Source: Fidelibacterota bacterium
GTDB taxonomy: Bacteria; Fidelibacterota; UBA8477; JABMPR01
Assembly (NCBI GenBank): GCA_013202495.1
Contig: JABMQQ010000151.1
Location: 23,678 to 87,677 of the forward strand
Length of the DNA stretch: 64,000 nt
Direction: 5' to 3'
Below are positions 33,852 through 43,170 of the stretch, one piece after another; positions within the stretch are counted from its first letter, which is position 1, and every line of letters starts with the position of its first letter. Under the pieces are notes generated by a model, which was not told where the DNA came from, did not search any database, and saw only the letters and a list, made by a program, of their open reading frames with translations. Both the position numbers and the translations under genes were made by a program.

Positions 33852-36800
33852 TTCATTTTTTCCGAAAACAAAGTGAGCATCTGATGTCGCAGCTCATTTT
33901 CAAAGTCCTGATCTTTTTTAATGATGATAATCCCATCATTCTTTATAGATAGTTCTTCTTGAGGCAGCATGGATTTACCCGTAATGATAATAATTTGAGG
34001 CTTTTCGGGGATCGTGTTCTCTTTCAGATTCTCAAGAAATTTCATGCCATCCATTACCGGCATTTTCAGATCCAGAAGAATCAAATCCGGGGTATAGTCC
34101 TCCATGAGATGAAGTGCCTCTTTGCCATCCCCTGCTGTTCTTAGCTCAAGGTGGAGATCTGACAAATATTCAGAGATAACATGGCGCATATCTGGATCAT
34201 CTTCAACCAATAAAACACAACAGGGGGCTTTTTGAATATTCCTTCTAATGGCCCAGACAAAGTCATGCTGGTTTACTGGTTTTTGGACAAAATCTGTGGC
34301 TCCTGGTAATTTCCCTCGATTTTCACGGGCAACAATACTCACTACGACCACGGGTATGTCAGTATATTCCTCTTCAGCCCGCAATGCTGCCAGAAAAATA
34401 TCCCCTGTCTCATCGGGCATTCTAAGATCTAGCGTAATGATATCTGGTTTTTTGCGTTTCACGCAGGCCATGGCTTCGGCTGTCGAATTTGCCAATTCCA
34501 ATTCACATCCTGTATCTTTGAGATAGTGAGACAACAGTGTCAATGAATCAGGATCATCATCAACCAATAAAATATGTTTCCCCTCAAAACTTTTATCACT
34601 AACACTCCCTGCAGGGCGCATCGTTGCTCGCGTAGTCTGACGAACCGTCTCTTCTTCCCTTACAACAGGATCGCTAACAGGAATTGATATGATAAATGTG
34701 GATCCTTGCCCTAATTCACTGGTTACAGCTATGGTGTAGCCCATCAATTCGCAAAAGGAGCGACTGATGGATAGTCCCAGACCTGTCCCACCGAATTTAC
34801 GCTGTGTGCTGGAGTCGACCTGTTCGAACTCATCAAAAATATGTTTGATGCGATCCTCAGGTATCCCAATTCCAGAATCGGATACATGAATAGCTGTAGG
34901 CCGATGTGTTTCTGGATGGGTAACCACTTTGACAGTTACAGCCCCCTCTTCAGTAAATTTTATGGCATTGGAGAGTAAATTTAAAAGGACCTGTTTCAGC
35001 TTCCCTGGATCGGTCTGAATCTCAATTATTTTCTCCGGTAGTTCAGTCTCAAGATTCACAGTCTTATGCGCGACCTGACTTTCAACCTGATCTATGAGCT
35101 CCTGGATTAGCTCACCTACATTTAGAGTGACAATTTCTAGATCCATACTGCCTGCCTCAACTTTGGACAGATCCAGAATATCATTGATCAATCCCAGCAG
35201 GTGCTTGCCATTGGCCTGAATACGCTCGAGGTAAATAATTTCCTTCTCCTCCAGCTTAGAGTCATTATTTCGAAGGATAATATTTGAGAAACCAATTACA
35301 GAATTGAGGGGCGTTCTTAACTCATGGCTCATATTCGTTAAAAATTCGCTCTTAGTCTGGTTGGCAGCTTCAGCCACAGATTTCGCGAGTCGCAGAGCTT
35401 CTTCTCCGCGCTTGCGTTGGGTAATATCCAGGGCGATTCCCAGAAACCCTGTAATTTCTCCTGAGGTATCGTAGGTCGCTGTTACTGCCGAATCAACTGT
35501 GAGCTGGCTACCATCCTTACGAATATAGGTCCATTCTTTTTCTGCATATCCGCCCAGCCGAGCTAAAGCTACATAGGTGTCAAAACCTTCTACAGGTCTC
35601 CCAAGTTCCTCACTCAATTCTTTTGATCGCTGTTGGACCTCAGAATCCAGATGAAACACATCTGATTCCTGTCCGATGATCTCTTCGCTGCTATATCCCA
35701 GCATACGCTCTGCACCGGGATTAAAAATGGTGATTTTTCCATCAAGGTTGGTAGCAATTATACTTACCTGGGTGGCTGAATTGAAAACGCTTTTCAGCTG
35801 AAGATGGGTATTGGCCAATTCCTCAGTGGCCTTCTTCATCTTGGTAATATCCCTGAAAGTCCCGGTAAAAAAGTGAGTCCCCTCCATGTTGATCTCATTG
35901 ACACCAAGATCCAGATACACCTTTTTTCCATCTTTCCTTCGACCCATGACTTCTCGAGATTCACCAATTTGTTTACGGGGACGACCTTCGCGATAATCTT
36001 TTAAATAACCATCATGTTCAACAGATTCAGGCGGTCCCATGAGCATTTTTATGTTTTTACCCAGAACTTCTTTGCTGGTAAATCCAAATATCTGTTGGGC
36101 AGCATCGTTGTAGCTTTCTATGGTACCCAGAGCATCCATGGTGATCACACCCACCACAGCAGACTGAACCACTGCCCGAAATTTTTCCTCACTTCTTTGC
36201 AGTTCTCTTGTAGCTTTTTCCTGCTCCAGAACCCGACTTACCCATTGTCCCATGAGGCGCACAAAATCATGATCTGCATCAGTAAATGGAATCTGACGAG
36301 CCTCAGAACGTGAGAAATTCAATGTTCCAAAAGGTTCTCCATTCACTTTTATGGGTACCCCGATATAGGATTCAAGATTGAAAGCAGCGTAACAAGGGTG
36401 TGATGAATATTCAGAGGCTTTCATCTCATCGATGGCGATAATATCCTTGGCAACCAGGGCGATGCTACAATAGGTATCTCCCAGATCAAAGATCTTCCCT
36501 TGTCTCAGACCTGAAGATTCAGGAAAAAAGTGCAGCACCTTGTATTCCTCTTCCCGAATCTGACTGATAATACCAAGATCCATACCCAGATTATCTATCC
36601 CTGCTTTCAAGGTTGCTTCGAGCTGTTCATCAGTTGAAAGATTAGAGCTGGCCGACAATTCATATAGTAGTCGCACCCGTCTTTGTTGTTCATCCAGCGA
36701 AGTATTTAGTTTTTGAAGGTTTTCCTCAAATTCAATCCGCTCAGAGATATCTCTACTAATTGACAATATGCGTGGTTCTTCATCCTCAGTAGGGGTGTAA

Positions 36801-37423
36801 ATGCGTGTTGATGATTCCAGCCAGATGTAATAGCCATCCTTATGTTTAAACTGATAAGTAACTGGTATGGGATCATCAGAGTCAAGAATTCGGCTATGTT
36901 CTTGTTGAATGAATTCTAATTGCTCGGGATCTACAAAATCATAGATGGAATGTCCAATGAGTTCATCAGGCTCGTACCCAACAATTGAAACGGATGCCGG
37001 GGTAACGAAGCTGAAGCTGCCATCTAACTCGTGTTCAGCGAGCATATCACTGGCATTCTCGGTGAGGTGACGATAGCGGCGTTCACTGGTTTTAATCCTT
37101 ACCAGATACTTTTCCCTAGAAGCAACAACGGTGGGCGCCCATAGCAAGAGACCGACTAAAAGAAGAACCAATCCCATGGCATATGCTGCAAAATACTTTA
37201 CCCCGATTTGAATCAGGGGTGAATTGAGTGAATCGGCTAAAGGACTGTGGGCAAAACTATCGAAATATTCAATACTTGCTCCGATAAACAGCAGGGAAAA
37301 AGCGCTGATGATGACATACCAGCCTCTTTGGACGTGGAGACGAAAACGTTCACCCAGTATGACTAGAAAAACCAGAAGTGCAAGCGCCGCGAATAGAAAT
37401 AGCAGCTCGGCCAGCATCAACAT
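33848..37423 (-). CDS. Large hybrid sensor histidine kinase (TM-PAS-GAF-PAS-PAS-HisKA-HATPase-REC-REC)
   Basis: A 1191-residue protein. Three transmembrane helices occupy residues 1-115. PAS1 follows (SERRYRHLTENASDM), then GAF (about 245-400), PAS2 (EEKFRAVVQSAVVGV) and PAS3 (LKSVFNSATQVSI). HisKA contains SHELRTPLNSVIGF and the ATPase has DSGIGIPE and GGTGLGLSIS. Two C-terminal receivers follow (ITLDLRMPDETG and ILLDLKMPVMDG). It senses cytoplasmic or membrane signals and starts the phosphorelay served by the Hpt and REC genes on both sides. The ATG lies 16 bases after the REC gene. Confidence 0.9.
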   Translation of the reverse strand: MLMLAELLFLFAALALLVFLVILGERFRLHVQRGWYVIISAFSLLFIGASIEYFDSFAHSPLADSLNSPLIQIGVKYFAAYAMGLVLLLVGLLLWAPTVVASREKYLVRIKTSERRYRHLTENASDMLAEHELDGSFSFVTPASVSIVGYEPDELIGHSIYDFVDPEQLEFIQQEHSRILDSDDPIPVTYQFKHKDGYYIWLESSTRIYTPTEDEEPRILSISRDISERIEFEENLQKLNTSLDEQQRRVRLLYELSASSNLSTDEQLEATLKAGIDNLGMDLGIISQIREEEYKVLHFFPESSGLRQGKIFDLGDTYCSIALVAKDIIAIDEMKASEYSSHPCYAAFNLESYIGVPIKVNGEPFGTLNFSRSEARQIPFTDADHDFVRLMGQWVSRVLEQEKATRELQRSEEKFRAVVQSAVVGVITMDALGTIESYNDAAQQIFGFTSKEVLGKNIKMLMGPPESVEHDGYLKDYREGRPRKQIGESREVMGRRKDGKKVYLDLGVNEINMEGTHFFTGTFRDITKMKKATEELANTHLQLKSVFNSATQVSIIATNLDGKITIFNPGAERMLGYSSEEIIGQESDVFHLDSEVQQRSKELSEELGRPVEGFDTYVALARLGGYAEKEWTYIRKDGSQLTVDSAVTATYDTSGEITGFLGIALDITQRKRGEEALRLAKSVAEAANQTKSEFLTNMSHELRTPLNSVIGFSNIILRNNDSKLEEKEIIYLERIQANGKHLLGLINDILDLSKVEAGSMDLEIVTLNVGELIQELIDQVESQVAHKTVNLETELPEKIIEIQTDPGKLKQVLLNLLSNAIKFTEEGAVTVKVVTHPETHRPTAIHVSDSGIGIPEDRIKHIFDEFEQVDSSTQRKFGGTGLGLSISRSFCELMGYTIAVTSELGQGSTFIISIPVSDPVVREEETVRQTTRATMRPAGSVSDKSFEGKHILLVDDDPDSLTLLSHYLKDTGCELELANSTAEAMACVKRKKPDIITLDLRMPDETGDIFLAALRAEEEYTDIPVVVVSIVARENRGKLPGATDFVQKPVNQHDFVWAIRRNIQKAPCCVLLVEDDPDMRHVISEYLSDLHLELRTAGDGKEALHLMEDYTPDLILLDLKMPVMDGMKFLENLKENTIPEKPQIIIITGKSMLPQEELSIKNDGIIIIKKDQDFENELRHQMLTLFSEKMN

Positions 37424-37439
37424 AGAGAAGGGGTCTCCC

Positions 37440-37811
37440 TTAATGGACCTGGTCGATCATGCGTTCAACCATTTCAATAAGTGCGTTGAAGTCTACAATG
37501 GGTTTTGTAAAATATTCATCAAAACCCTTTTCCATGTATTTTTCTCTATCACCCACCATAGCGTGAGCAGTCAGGGCAATAACAGGCAGATGTTTTAAAT
37601 TATCATCTATGCGCATAGATTCCAGTACGGCGACACCATCCATACGCGGGAGAGAAATATCCAGTAAAACCAGCTCAACCTTCGCATCGGGCAATCCCGC
37701 CAGGGCATCTATCCCATTTTCATAACTAACAATCTCATATAGTGAACCAAGGATGGCTTCTGCCAGCATGAGATTATCAGGATTGTCCTCTACGATAGCT
37801 ATGCGTCTCAT
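37440..37811 (-). CDS. Single-domain response regulator (REC)
   Basis: A 123-residue receiver (IAIVEDNPDN, LVLLDISLPRMDG, IALTAHAM, FTKPI). It closely resembles the 51365-51739 receiver in the AHA and FTKPI blocks. Its ATG overlaps the stop of the Hpt gene by four bases. It probably acts as a phosphate shuttle between the Hpt protein and the hybrid kinase. Confidence 0.9.
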   Translation of the reverse strand: MRRIAIVEDNPDNLMLAEAILGSLYEIVSYENGIDALAGLPDAKVELVLLDISLPRMDGVAVLESMRIDDNLKHLPVIALTAHAMVGDREKYMEKGFDEYFTKPIVDFNALIEMVERMIDQVH

Positions 37812-38182
37812 AAACCTTCTAAAGCTCCTTTTAAATATTTCTGAAAGACCTCTTGGGCTGATGACAGATCTGAGAGGAGGTCTGGCATGCTGTCTATTTG
37901 CTCTTCAATCGCAGCAGTTTCCATTAACTTTGAGATATTAGAAACTTTCTTTCCGCCAAGATTTCCGGCACTTGAGATGAGTGAATGCGCCGCATTTTTA
38001 ATCTCTGAGAATGCTTTTGAATCTATGCCTGCTGAAATGTTCTCCAGAAGTTGAGCTCCTCTGATTAAATACATACCTACAAGCTCATTGGCCAACTTTG
38101 ATCCTCCCAGCTCCTGTAAGCGGCGCAGAAACAAGGGGTCAATATCACCAGATTCCGTTGAGTAATTCACTTGATCGTTCAT
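37808..38182 (-). CDS. Histidine phosphotransfer (Hpt) protein
   Basis: A 124-residue all-helical protein. The phospho-His lies in KNAAHSLISSAGNLGGKKVS, the classic Hpt AHxLxxxxxxxG motif, and DPLFLRRLQELGG is a typical Hpt N-terminal helix. It is the first gene of the phosphorelay operon. The 130 bases upstream are AT-rich; no clear promoter could be assigned. Confidence 0.9.
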   Translation of the reverse strand: MNDQVNYSTESGDIDPLFLRRLQELGGSKLANELVGMYLIRGAQLLENISAGIDSKAFSEIKNAAHSLISSAGNLGGKKVSNISKLMETAAIEEQIDSMPDLLSDLSSAQEVFQKYLKGALEGL

Positions 38183-38316
38183 AGTTGCACTTTAAAAATC
38201 ATTTCTAGTATTAATGAAAGTAATATACTGTAAAAAATGCTCATACATAATAATAGCATTGATTTAGAGCGAGTTCCAATGGGGGTGATGATTTATATCA
38301 ATCCAACGCAATGATG

Positions 38317-38841
38317 TTAGGGACTATCCATATACTCTGCTAAAATGCTCTGTTTCTCAGCGTTAGACAATTTTTTAAGGGCAATGAGCTCGCGATTCCC
38401 ACCGAGCAGATAGTGTCCGGTCAAATATCCGACAGCCCCTCCAACACTTATTGTTGTAATAAAATTCAAGGGAGTGTCCAGAAATATGGCAAATCTCTCG
38501 CTCAATGTCATCTCTTCAATGGAACCACGTTCCTCGAAAAAAAACCTGACTCCAAGGAAACTTCCAAGCACGACGAGGCAGGGCGTATATCTGTTCTCCC
38601 TACTGAATTCGCGAATCCCAGTGATCTCTACCAGGCTCAAATTTGTCCTAGTATGGACTCCTGGCAGAAAGGGTGCATATTCCACAGAAACATTAAATTC
38701 TGAGACATTCAATACTCTGCAATCTTGAAGGGTTTTGTTATCACCTTAATAAATGGTAAGTGATTGAGCTGAAAGTCTGGCTGGACCAGTGAGACCCAAG
38801 ACAAATGTCAGCATAATAGCAATGGATGATGTTCTATTCAC
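38317..38841 (-). pseudogene. Secreted protein gene interrupted by one in-frame TAA
   Basis: GTG 38841, with AGGGG at good spacing, starts a clear signal peptide (MNRTSSIAIMLTFVLG, ending LSAQ), then SLTIY and a TAA at 38746-38748. The same frame continues directly as GDNKTLQDCRVLNVSEFN and remains open to 38317. It carries a hydrophobic segment ISVGGAVGYLTGHYLLGG near the C-terminus. Without the TAA the product would be 174 residues. The frame-coherent continuation argues for one ancestral gene. It could be a recent nonsense mutation, a sequencing error, or read-through; re-initiation at TTG 38712 would lack the signal peptide. No family recognised. Confidence 0.6.
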
Positions 38842-38893
38842 GATAGATCCCCTATTAGCCTGAGCATAATTTGCTCAGCGCTTATAAAAATAT

Positions 38894-40837
38894 CTATTCC
38901 TTTATCACAGGATCCTCAAAACCCAGCCAAATATTAAAGTACTTGGACTGCTCTGGAGTCATCTCCTTCATGATCCTCAACTGATGGGTTACCTCGTCCT
39001 CTTTGTAACTAATTATATCAGAAAGGGTAATATTCATGGTATCCCTTTCGACTTCGAAGGTGATCCGCATTCCTTCAGGCAAGGGATTACCAAAATCGTC
39101 AAAGTAAGTATCTAAGTAAATACTTCGATCTACCTTATCGCCAGCTTTGAAGCCAATCTCATCTTTCTTGCTGATCTTTTTAATAGTACGTTTTCCACCT
39201 ACAGCAATATTGGTGTATTTACCCCCATTATCTTTTATGGGATGACGGGGCAAAGATACTGTTGTATCTGTTTCATATATGACTCCAACATGCTGGAGAA
39301 TCTCAGCATAGGGTAAAGCTTCACGACCCTCAATGTATTTTGTGAAAAAGTCTCTGAGATCAGGATGCACTTTGTCTGTAAATAGGTCGAAAACCATATC
39401 TTCATCCATTGGGTTGGTTGGTCCATAATCGTTGATAAGTTCATACATTACATCAATGAGACGTTTCTGCCCTTCTGTGAGGCGGATAATTTCTATATCC
39501 AGCAGCGCGCCAAGTACAGCGCCACGTTGATAAACCTGATTATAGTTTTTCTTGTAAGGTTTTTCCAGTACACCCGAGGACATCTCGGTAAAGCTCATTT
39601 TTTCATATGGGAATTTCTCTCCGCTTCGAATTTTTCGCTGCAGACGATTTACAACGAAATCCTTGGGAGTAAGCATGCCACCATTGGCCTGAATGATCAG
39701 TGACATATACTCTGTAACGCCTTCATACAACCATAAATGTTTAGATAGAACAGGATCAGTGTAGTCCCAATTGTGGATGTGCTGGGTTCTGAGATTAAGG
39801 GGGGTTAAAATGTGCATAAACTCGTGGATGGCGATATCTTCAATAATCTCAGATATGTTTTCAGTATAGCCTGATCCTGGATCAGGGAGGTAGTAAAATG
39901 ATGATTTGTTGTGCTCCAGTGCACCACCTACGGGCAGGCCATTGCGAATCAGATATATGAGACCTTTTAGTATGAGAAATCTCTGATTATCCAGGATTTT
40001 ACCCAATCCATATTCATCTGCGTAATAAATAAGATAGGCGTATTCCTCAGCTGGGAGGGTGTCAATATATGATCCAATGGCTGCCATGGATGCATCAAGA
40101 GATTTTGTAATGTCTGCTGCCCGTTCTGTATCGTCAGTTTCATGGGCAAAACCAACCATTACCTCAGTGCTATGGATATTAAAGCTTGAAGTATCAGGTT
40201 TCCCAAAGAGAATGGGGCTATCAATGAGTTCATGATAGTCCAGGGCTGATATCGACACTTCTCCAGCTGATTTAGAATCCTGTTCCAGGACGGTCATGGC
40301 ATAGAGCTGTTCTGGATAAAGGTATAGCATATCTACAGCTTGTTCCTCCTGACCAGCAAAATATCCAAATACACCACCGGCGTTGATGGCAAATACCCGG
40401 TCTTCAATAATACCGGTACCGGCCATGGGCCAGATAGTCCAGGGATTCTTGCTATCCCAGGTGGCACTAACCCAATATTTGATGGATTTGATGTTATTAG
40501 CCGGAGTGATGATGAAGGTGTTTTTACCCTTTTTTTTCACCCGGAGTGCTTGCCCATCTTGACCATATGCAGCCAGTTTATGAATGAATTTGCCATAATT
40601 GGCTTCAGAATAGGTTCCGGGAATGATCCAGGGAAAGTGATATACCAGGGTATCCTGACCAAAATCCTCACAAAACAGTTCGACCTGATATCGATGCTTC
40701 TCAATTGTGTTTAAATCAATGCGATAGTCATACCTTGGACCACCTTCAGAGGCTGATGTAACTGAGAATATCAGAGTGAAGAGAATCACTGATAAAAGAC
40801 CTGCTCTGAGTGTTGTTGTTTTCGCTATCACATTCAT
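38894..40837 (-). CDS. M61-like metallopeptidase, exported
   Basis: A 647-residue protein with signal peptide (LRAGLLSVILFTLIFSVTSA). The N-terminal domain follows the M61 beta-sandwich (YRIDLNTIEKHRYQVEL, FPWIIPGTY). The zinc site is HEFMH at 338-342 with a third ligand in LYEGVTEYMS. The C-terminal part has a PDZ-like stretch (GFKAGDKVDRSI). Family members are periplasmic aminopeptidases preferring Gly or Ala. It is monocistronic and transcribed towards the interrupted gene. Confidence 0.85.
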   Translation of the reverse strand: MNVIAKTTTLRAGLLSVILFTLIFSVTSASEGGPRYDYRIDLNTIEKHRYQVELFCEDFGQDTLVYHFPWIIPGTYSEANYGKFIHKLAAYGQDGQALRVKKKGKNTFIITPANNIKSIKYWVSATWDSKNPWTIWPMAGTGIIEDRVFAINAGGVFGYFAGQEEQAVDMLYLYPEQLYAMTVLEQDSKSAGEVSISALDYHELIDSPILFGKPDTSSFNIHSTEVMVGFAHETDDTERAADITKSLDASMAAIGSYIDTLPAEEYAYLIYYADEYGLGKILDNQRFLILKGLIYLIRNGLPVGGALEHNKSSFYYLPDPGSGYTENISEIIEDIAIHEFMHILTPLNLRTQHIHNWDYTDPVLSKHLWLYEGVTEYMSLIIQANGGMLTPKDFVVNRLQRKIRSGEKFPYEKMSFTEMSSGVLEKPYKKNYNQVYQRGAVLGALLDIEIIRLTEGQKRLIDVMYELINDYGPTNPMDEDMVFDLFTDKVHPDLRDFFTKYIEGREALPYAEILQHVGVIYETDTTVSLPRHPIKDNGGKYTNIAVGGKRTIKKISKKDEIGFKAGDKVDRSIYLDTYFDDFGNPLPEGMRITFEVERDTMNITLSDIISYKEDEVTHQLRIMKEMTPEQSKYFNIWLGFEDPVIKE

Positions 40838-41104
40838 GATTTATTACCTTTCTTAGAAAACCGAAGCACATCGTATAATCAAAGATATTATTTAGGAATT
40901 TTGATTTACAATGCAAAGCATCTTTTATAATGCATTGGCCTAAAATAAACAGCAAACCAAGTAATAGAGCGAAGTTTTTTACCTCCAATGATCAGTATAT
41001 TGCCTCTTCAATCAATTACAGTTCAGCACGATTACCTATTTTTATCATGTATTGTATAGTTTATTATGGAAGTGTAAGATGAGAATAAACAGGAGTAATA
41101 TAGA

Positions 41105-41668
41105 TTGACTGATATAACAGATACCGAGAGTCCTGCCAAAATAGATCCAGGTAACCAGCAGGACATCATCCACACCCTGCGAACCGCACAGCAGCACCAG
41201 GTTACATTGAGTATGATCGCCGATCAGAAGGCCAATATCATCATCGGATTTGCCTTGATTTTCTTTTCCGTTATTCAGTCACAGATATTTTCCGCGGAAT
41301 TCATAAATGCTATCTACTTTTTCCCGATAAGCGCCCTCGCCCTGACGGTATTTATATCTTTTTTTCTGGCAATCATGGTAGTTTTGCCACGTTTTAAGCG
41401 TGGTCATGTCTATACCCAACCCTCCCAAATGCCCAATCCTTTGTTTTTTGGATTTTTTGCCTCCTTTACTCAGGCCGAGTATACAGACTATATGATTGAA
41501 ACTGTTAACAGTAATGAGGCAGCCCGTCGTTTGATGGTGCAGGATCTTTATCAAATTGGAGTGGTTCTACAAAAGAAGTATGAACTTCTCAGATTCAGCT
41601 ACTTGTCACTGGCTATTGGAGCACTTCTTTCAACTGTTGTTTTGGCCATCAAACTGTATCTTATTTGA
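41105..41668 (+). CDS. Pycsar-effector-type membrane protein (DUF5706/PycTM)
   Basis: A 187-residue protein with three transmembrane helices. The family blocks are clear: an N-terminal helix ending SMIADQKANIIIGFALIFFS, then FFGFFASFTQAEYTDYM, and LMVQDLYQIGVVLQKKYELL before the last helix. In Pycsar defence, such proteins respond to cCMP or cUMP and disrupt the membrane. TTG 41105 is preceded by AGGAG with 9-base spacing. No pyrimidine cyclase, other nucleotidyl cyclase or HD domain is adjacent, so this is an orphan and may serve a different signal. Confidence 0.82.
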   Translation: MTDITDTESPAKIDPGNQQDIIHTLRTAQQHQVTLSMIADQKANIIIGFALIFFSVIQSQIFSAEFINAIYFFPISALALTVFISFFLAIMVVLPRFKRGHVYTQPSQMPNPLFFGFFASFTQAEYTDYMIETVNSNEAARRLMVQDLYQIGVVLQKKYELLRFSYLSLAIGALLSTVVLAIKLYLI

Positions 41669-41850
41669 TCATATCAGATTGTTCCTGATCGTTCTCTAAT
41701 CTTCCCGATCCAACGTCATCTCTGAAGGATTTTTTCTACAGATTCACGTCTCGAACCAGTTCCCTATAACCATTTGGCTGCTGTAATCATCCGACACAGC
41801 AACACCTAAGCTTCCATAATTTGTTCATCATCGTAGGGGATTTTCTGATT

Positions 41851-41926
41851 CAATATCAGGTATCCCCTTATGTCCATAATCATCTCTAGGGGTAATATGG
41901 TTCAAGCAAAAATTACAGAAGGAGAT
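41851..41926 (+). promoter_or_regulatory. Conserved leader element, copy A (before the first prepilin)
   Basis: This element aligns without gaps with the leader at 43171 over most of its length: CAATATCAGGT.TCCCCT.AT..CCA, then TAA.AT.GT.CAAG, then AAGGAG. TAATAT could be a -10 box followed by a transcription start near the CAAG. The gene it precedes is not homologous to the three other genes with the element, so simple gene duplication does not explain it. Confidence 0.65.
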
Positions 41927-41932
41927 ATGGAT

Positions 41933-42385
41933 ATGAGTACCAGGACAAAACAATATTTTAGTGGGTTTTCAAACGTGGGAGCAGGATTTTCAAGAATGGT
42001 GGATGGTTTTTCTCTGGTTGAATTAGTGATAGTCATGGTCATTGTCGGTCTTTCATCTGCAATAGCAGTTCCCATTGTCTCCATAAACGATACGAAAGCG
42101 AAATTGAGTGAGGCTGATGCAGCTATGACCAGTCTTCGCACTCAATTACGGATTTATGAGGAAAAAAATGGTGAATATCCCATAGAAGCTTCTGCAGTAA
42201 ATGTTATTGGGGCTACCTGGAATAGTTTTTCCACCAGCGCACTGAATGGAAAATATTTTACTGATCGTTCCTACAAATATGAAAGTCTGGATGGTTTAAA
42301 CTTTACGTTGAGCTGTGATGGTGGTTCAGTTCTAGATTCAGATCGTGCGCTAAACCAATCCGGAGTCTTCAGCGGTGGCAACTAG
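41933..42385 (+). CDS. Type IV prepilin-like protein
   Basis: A protein of about 150 residues. A leader of 25 residues ends in Gly, followed by FSLVELVIVMVIVGLSS, the prepilin cleavage site and N-terminal helix with Glu5. The mature part has the pseudopilin alpha-beta pattern (YEEKNGEYPIEAS, a GspG-like motif). ATG 41933 is preferred to 41927, because AAGGAG then lies 8 bases upstream. A prepilin peptidase (PilD) is needed but not encoded here. It heads the pilin-like cluster and is preceded by leader copy A. Confidence 0.88.
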   Translation: MSTRTKQYFSGFSNVGAGFSRMVDGFSLVELVIVMVIVGLSSAIAVPIVSINDTKAKLSEADAAMTSLRTQLRIYEEKNGEYPIEASAVNVIGATWNSFSTSALNGKYFTDRSYKYESLDGLNFTLSCDGGSVLDSDRALNQSGVFSGGN

Positions 42386-42399
42386 TCAGACCAATACAC

Positions 42400-42831
42400 A
42401 TGCAGCGGAGCATAAATAATCACGGGTATACCCTAGTTGAAGTCATGATCGCTGCCACGCTCCTCGCAATCATTGTTTTAGGAACTTCACAATATTTTGT
42501 CCTCAGTCGCTGGGAAATCGAAAAAGGTATCAGGTCTCAACTGGCCTGGGCCAATATGGCCTCCCGCATGGAAAAAGCGATTGACCTCGGTTTTACCTCT
42601 CTTCAAGATAGTCTTCCAGAATCATCGGTATCTCTGACCCTTAGTGGGATCGAGGGATACCGATCCACTATTATTACAGCCATTGATGATAGTTCAGATG
42701 CTTTGGCCCCAGCTGATACCGCCACTCCAGATATGATAAAAGTGGTTGTTAATTTTGCCTGGTTTTCTCCAGAAAACATCAGTGATAGTCTGGTCTGTGT
42801 TTTTTCAAATGAAAGAACCTGGAAATACTAA
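42400..42831 (+). CDS. Type IV prepilin-like protein (minor pilin)
   Basis: A 143-residue protein. The short leader MQRSINNHG is cleaved before YTLVEVMIAATLLAIIVLG, keeping Glu5. The globular part has no recognised domain and ends FSNERTWKY. It follows the first prepilin by 14 bases and is co-transcribed, with only a weak ribosome binding site. PilV/GspI-like minor pilins share the TLVEVMIA start, so a minor pilin role is likely. An 8-bp TATGGTAT/ATACCATA dyad lies 36 bases downstream, without T-run. Confidence 0.85.
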   Translation: MQRSINNHGYTLVEVMIAATLLAIIVLGTSQYFVLSRWEIEKGIRSQLAWANMASRMEKAIDLGFTSLQDSLPESSVSLTLSGIEGYRSTIITAIDDSSDALAPADTATPDMIKVVVNFAWFSPENISDSLVCVFSNERTWKY

Positions 42832-43170
42832 TTGCCAAAGTAATCGAAACCTTCTTAATTCGGGCTTATGGTATTTTCCTCACAGGTAGATACCATATTA
42901 AAGATGGAAAACGATTTTCTCCTTTATAGATGCTCATTCAACCCAGCCCCCAACCCCTTTAATCCAAAACTAAACTCTAATCCTTTGTCAAGAATGATTT
43001 TTTGCCTCTTCAATACTTCCCTGTATGAATCGGTGGAAATCACCCAATCTACATCAGAGCCATTCAATAAATGGGGGATTTCCCCCTCATTCAACATCAA
43101 GAATATTCAAAATATGGGGGAAACCCACCGATATTTTAATAATTATCCATAAACGGGGGAAATCCCCCAT
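42832..43170. other. Gene-free region between minor pilin and first paralogue
   Basis: About 340 bases without a supportable gene. The left end has the weak TATGGTAT/ATACCATA dyad at 42867-42897. The right part holds the long-range inverted repeat described separately. Small frames (42868, 43025) have no ribosome binding sites. Confidence 0.6.
43071..43170. repeat. 16-bp inverted repeat with 68-base spacer
   Basis: ATGGGGGATTTCCCCC at 43071-43086 is exactly complementary to GGGGGAAATCCCCCAT at 43155-43170. Each arm is also nearly self-palindromic. The right arm directly abuts conserved leader copy B. It could form alternative hairpins, act as a terminator/antiterminator pair, or be a remnant of a small mobile repeat. 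Confidence 0.7.

Noticed and set aside
42867-42897. TATGGTAT/ATACCATA dyad as a terminator of the prepilin pair
   Set aside because: An 8-bp AT-rich stem with a 15-base loop and no T-run; too weak to call.
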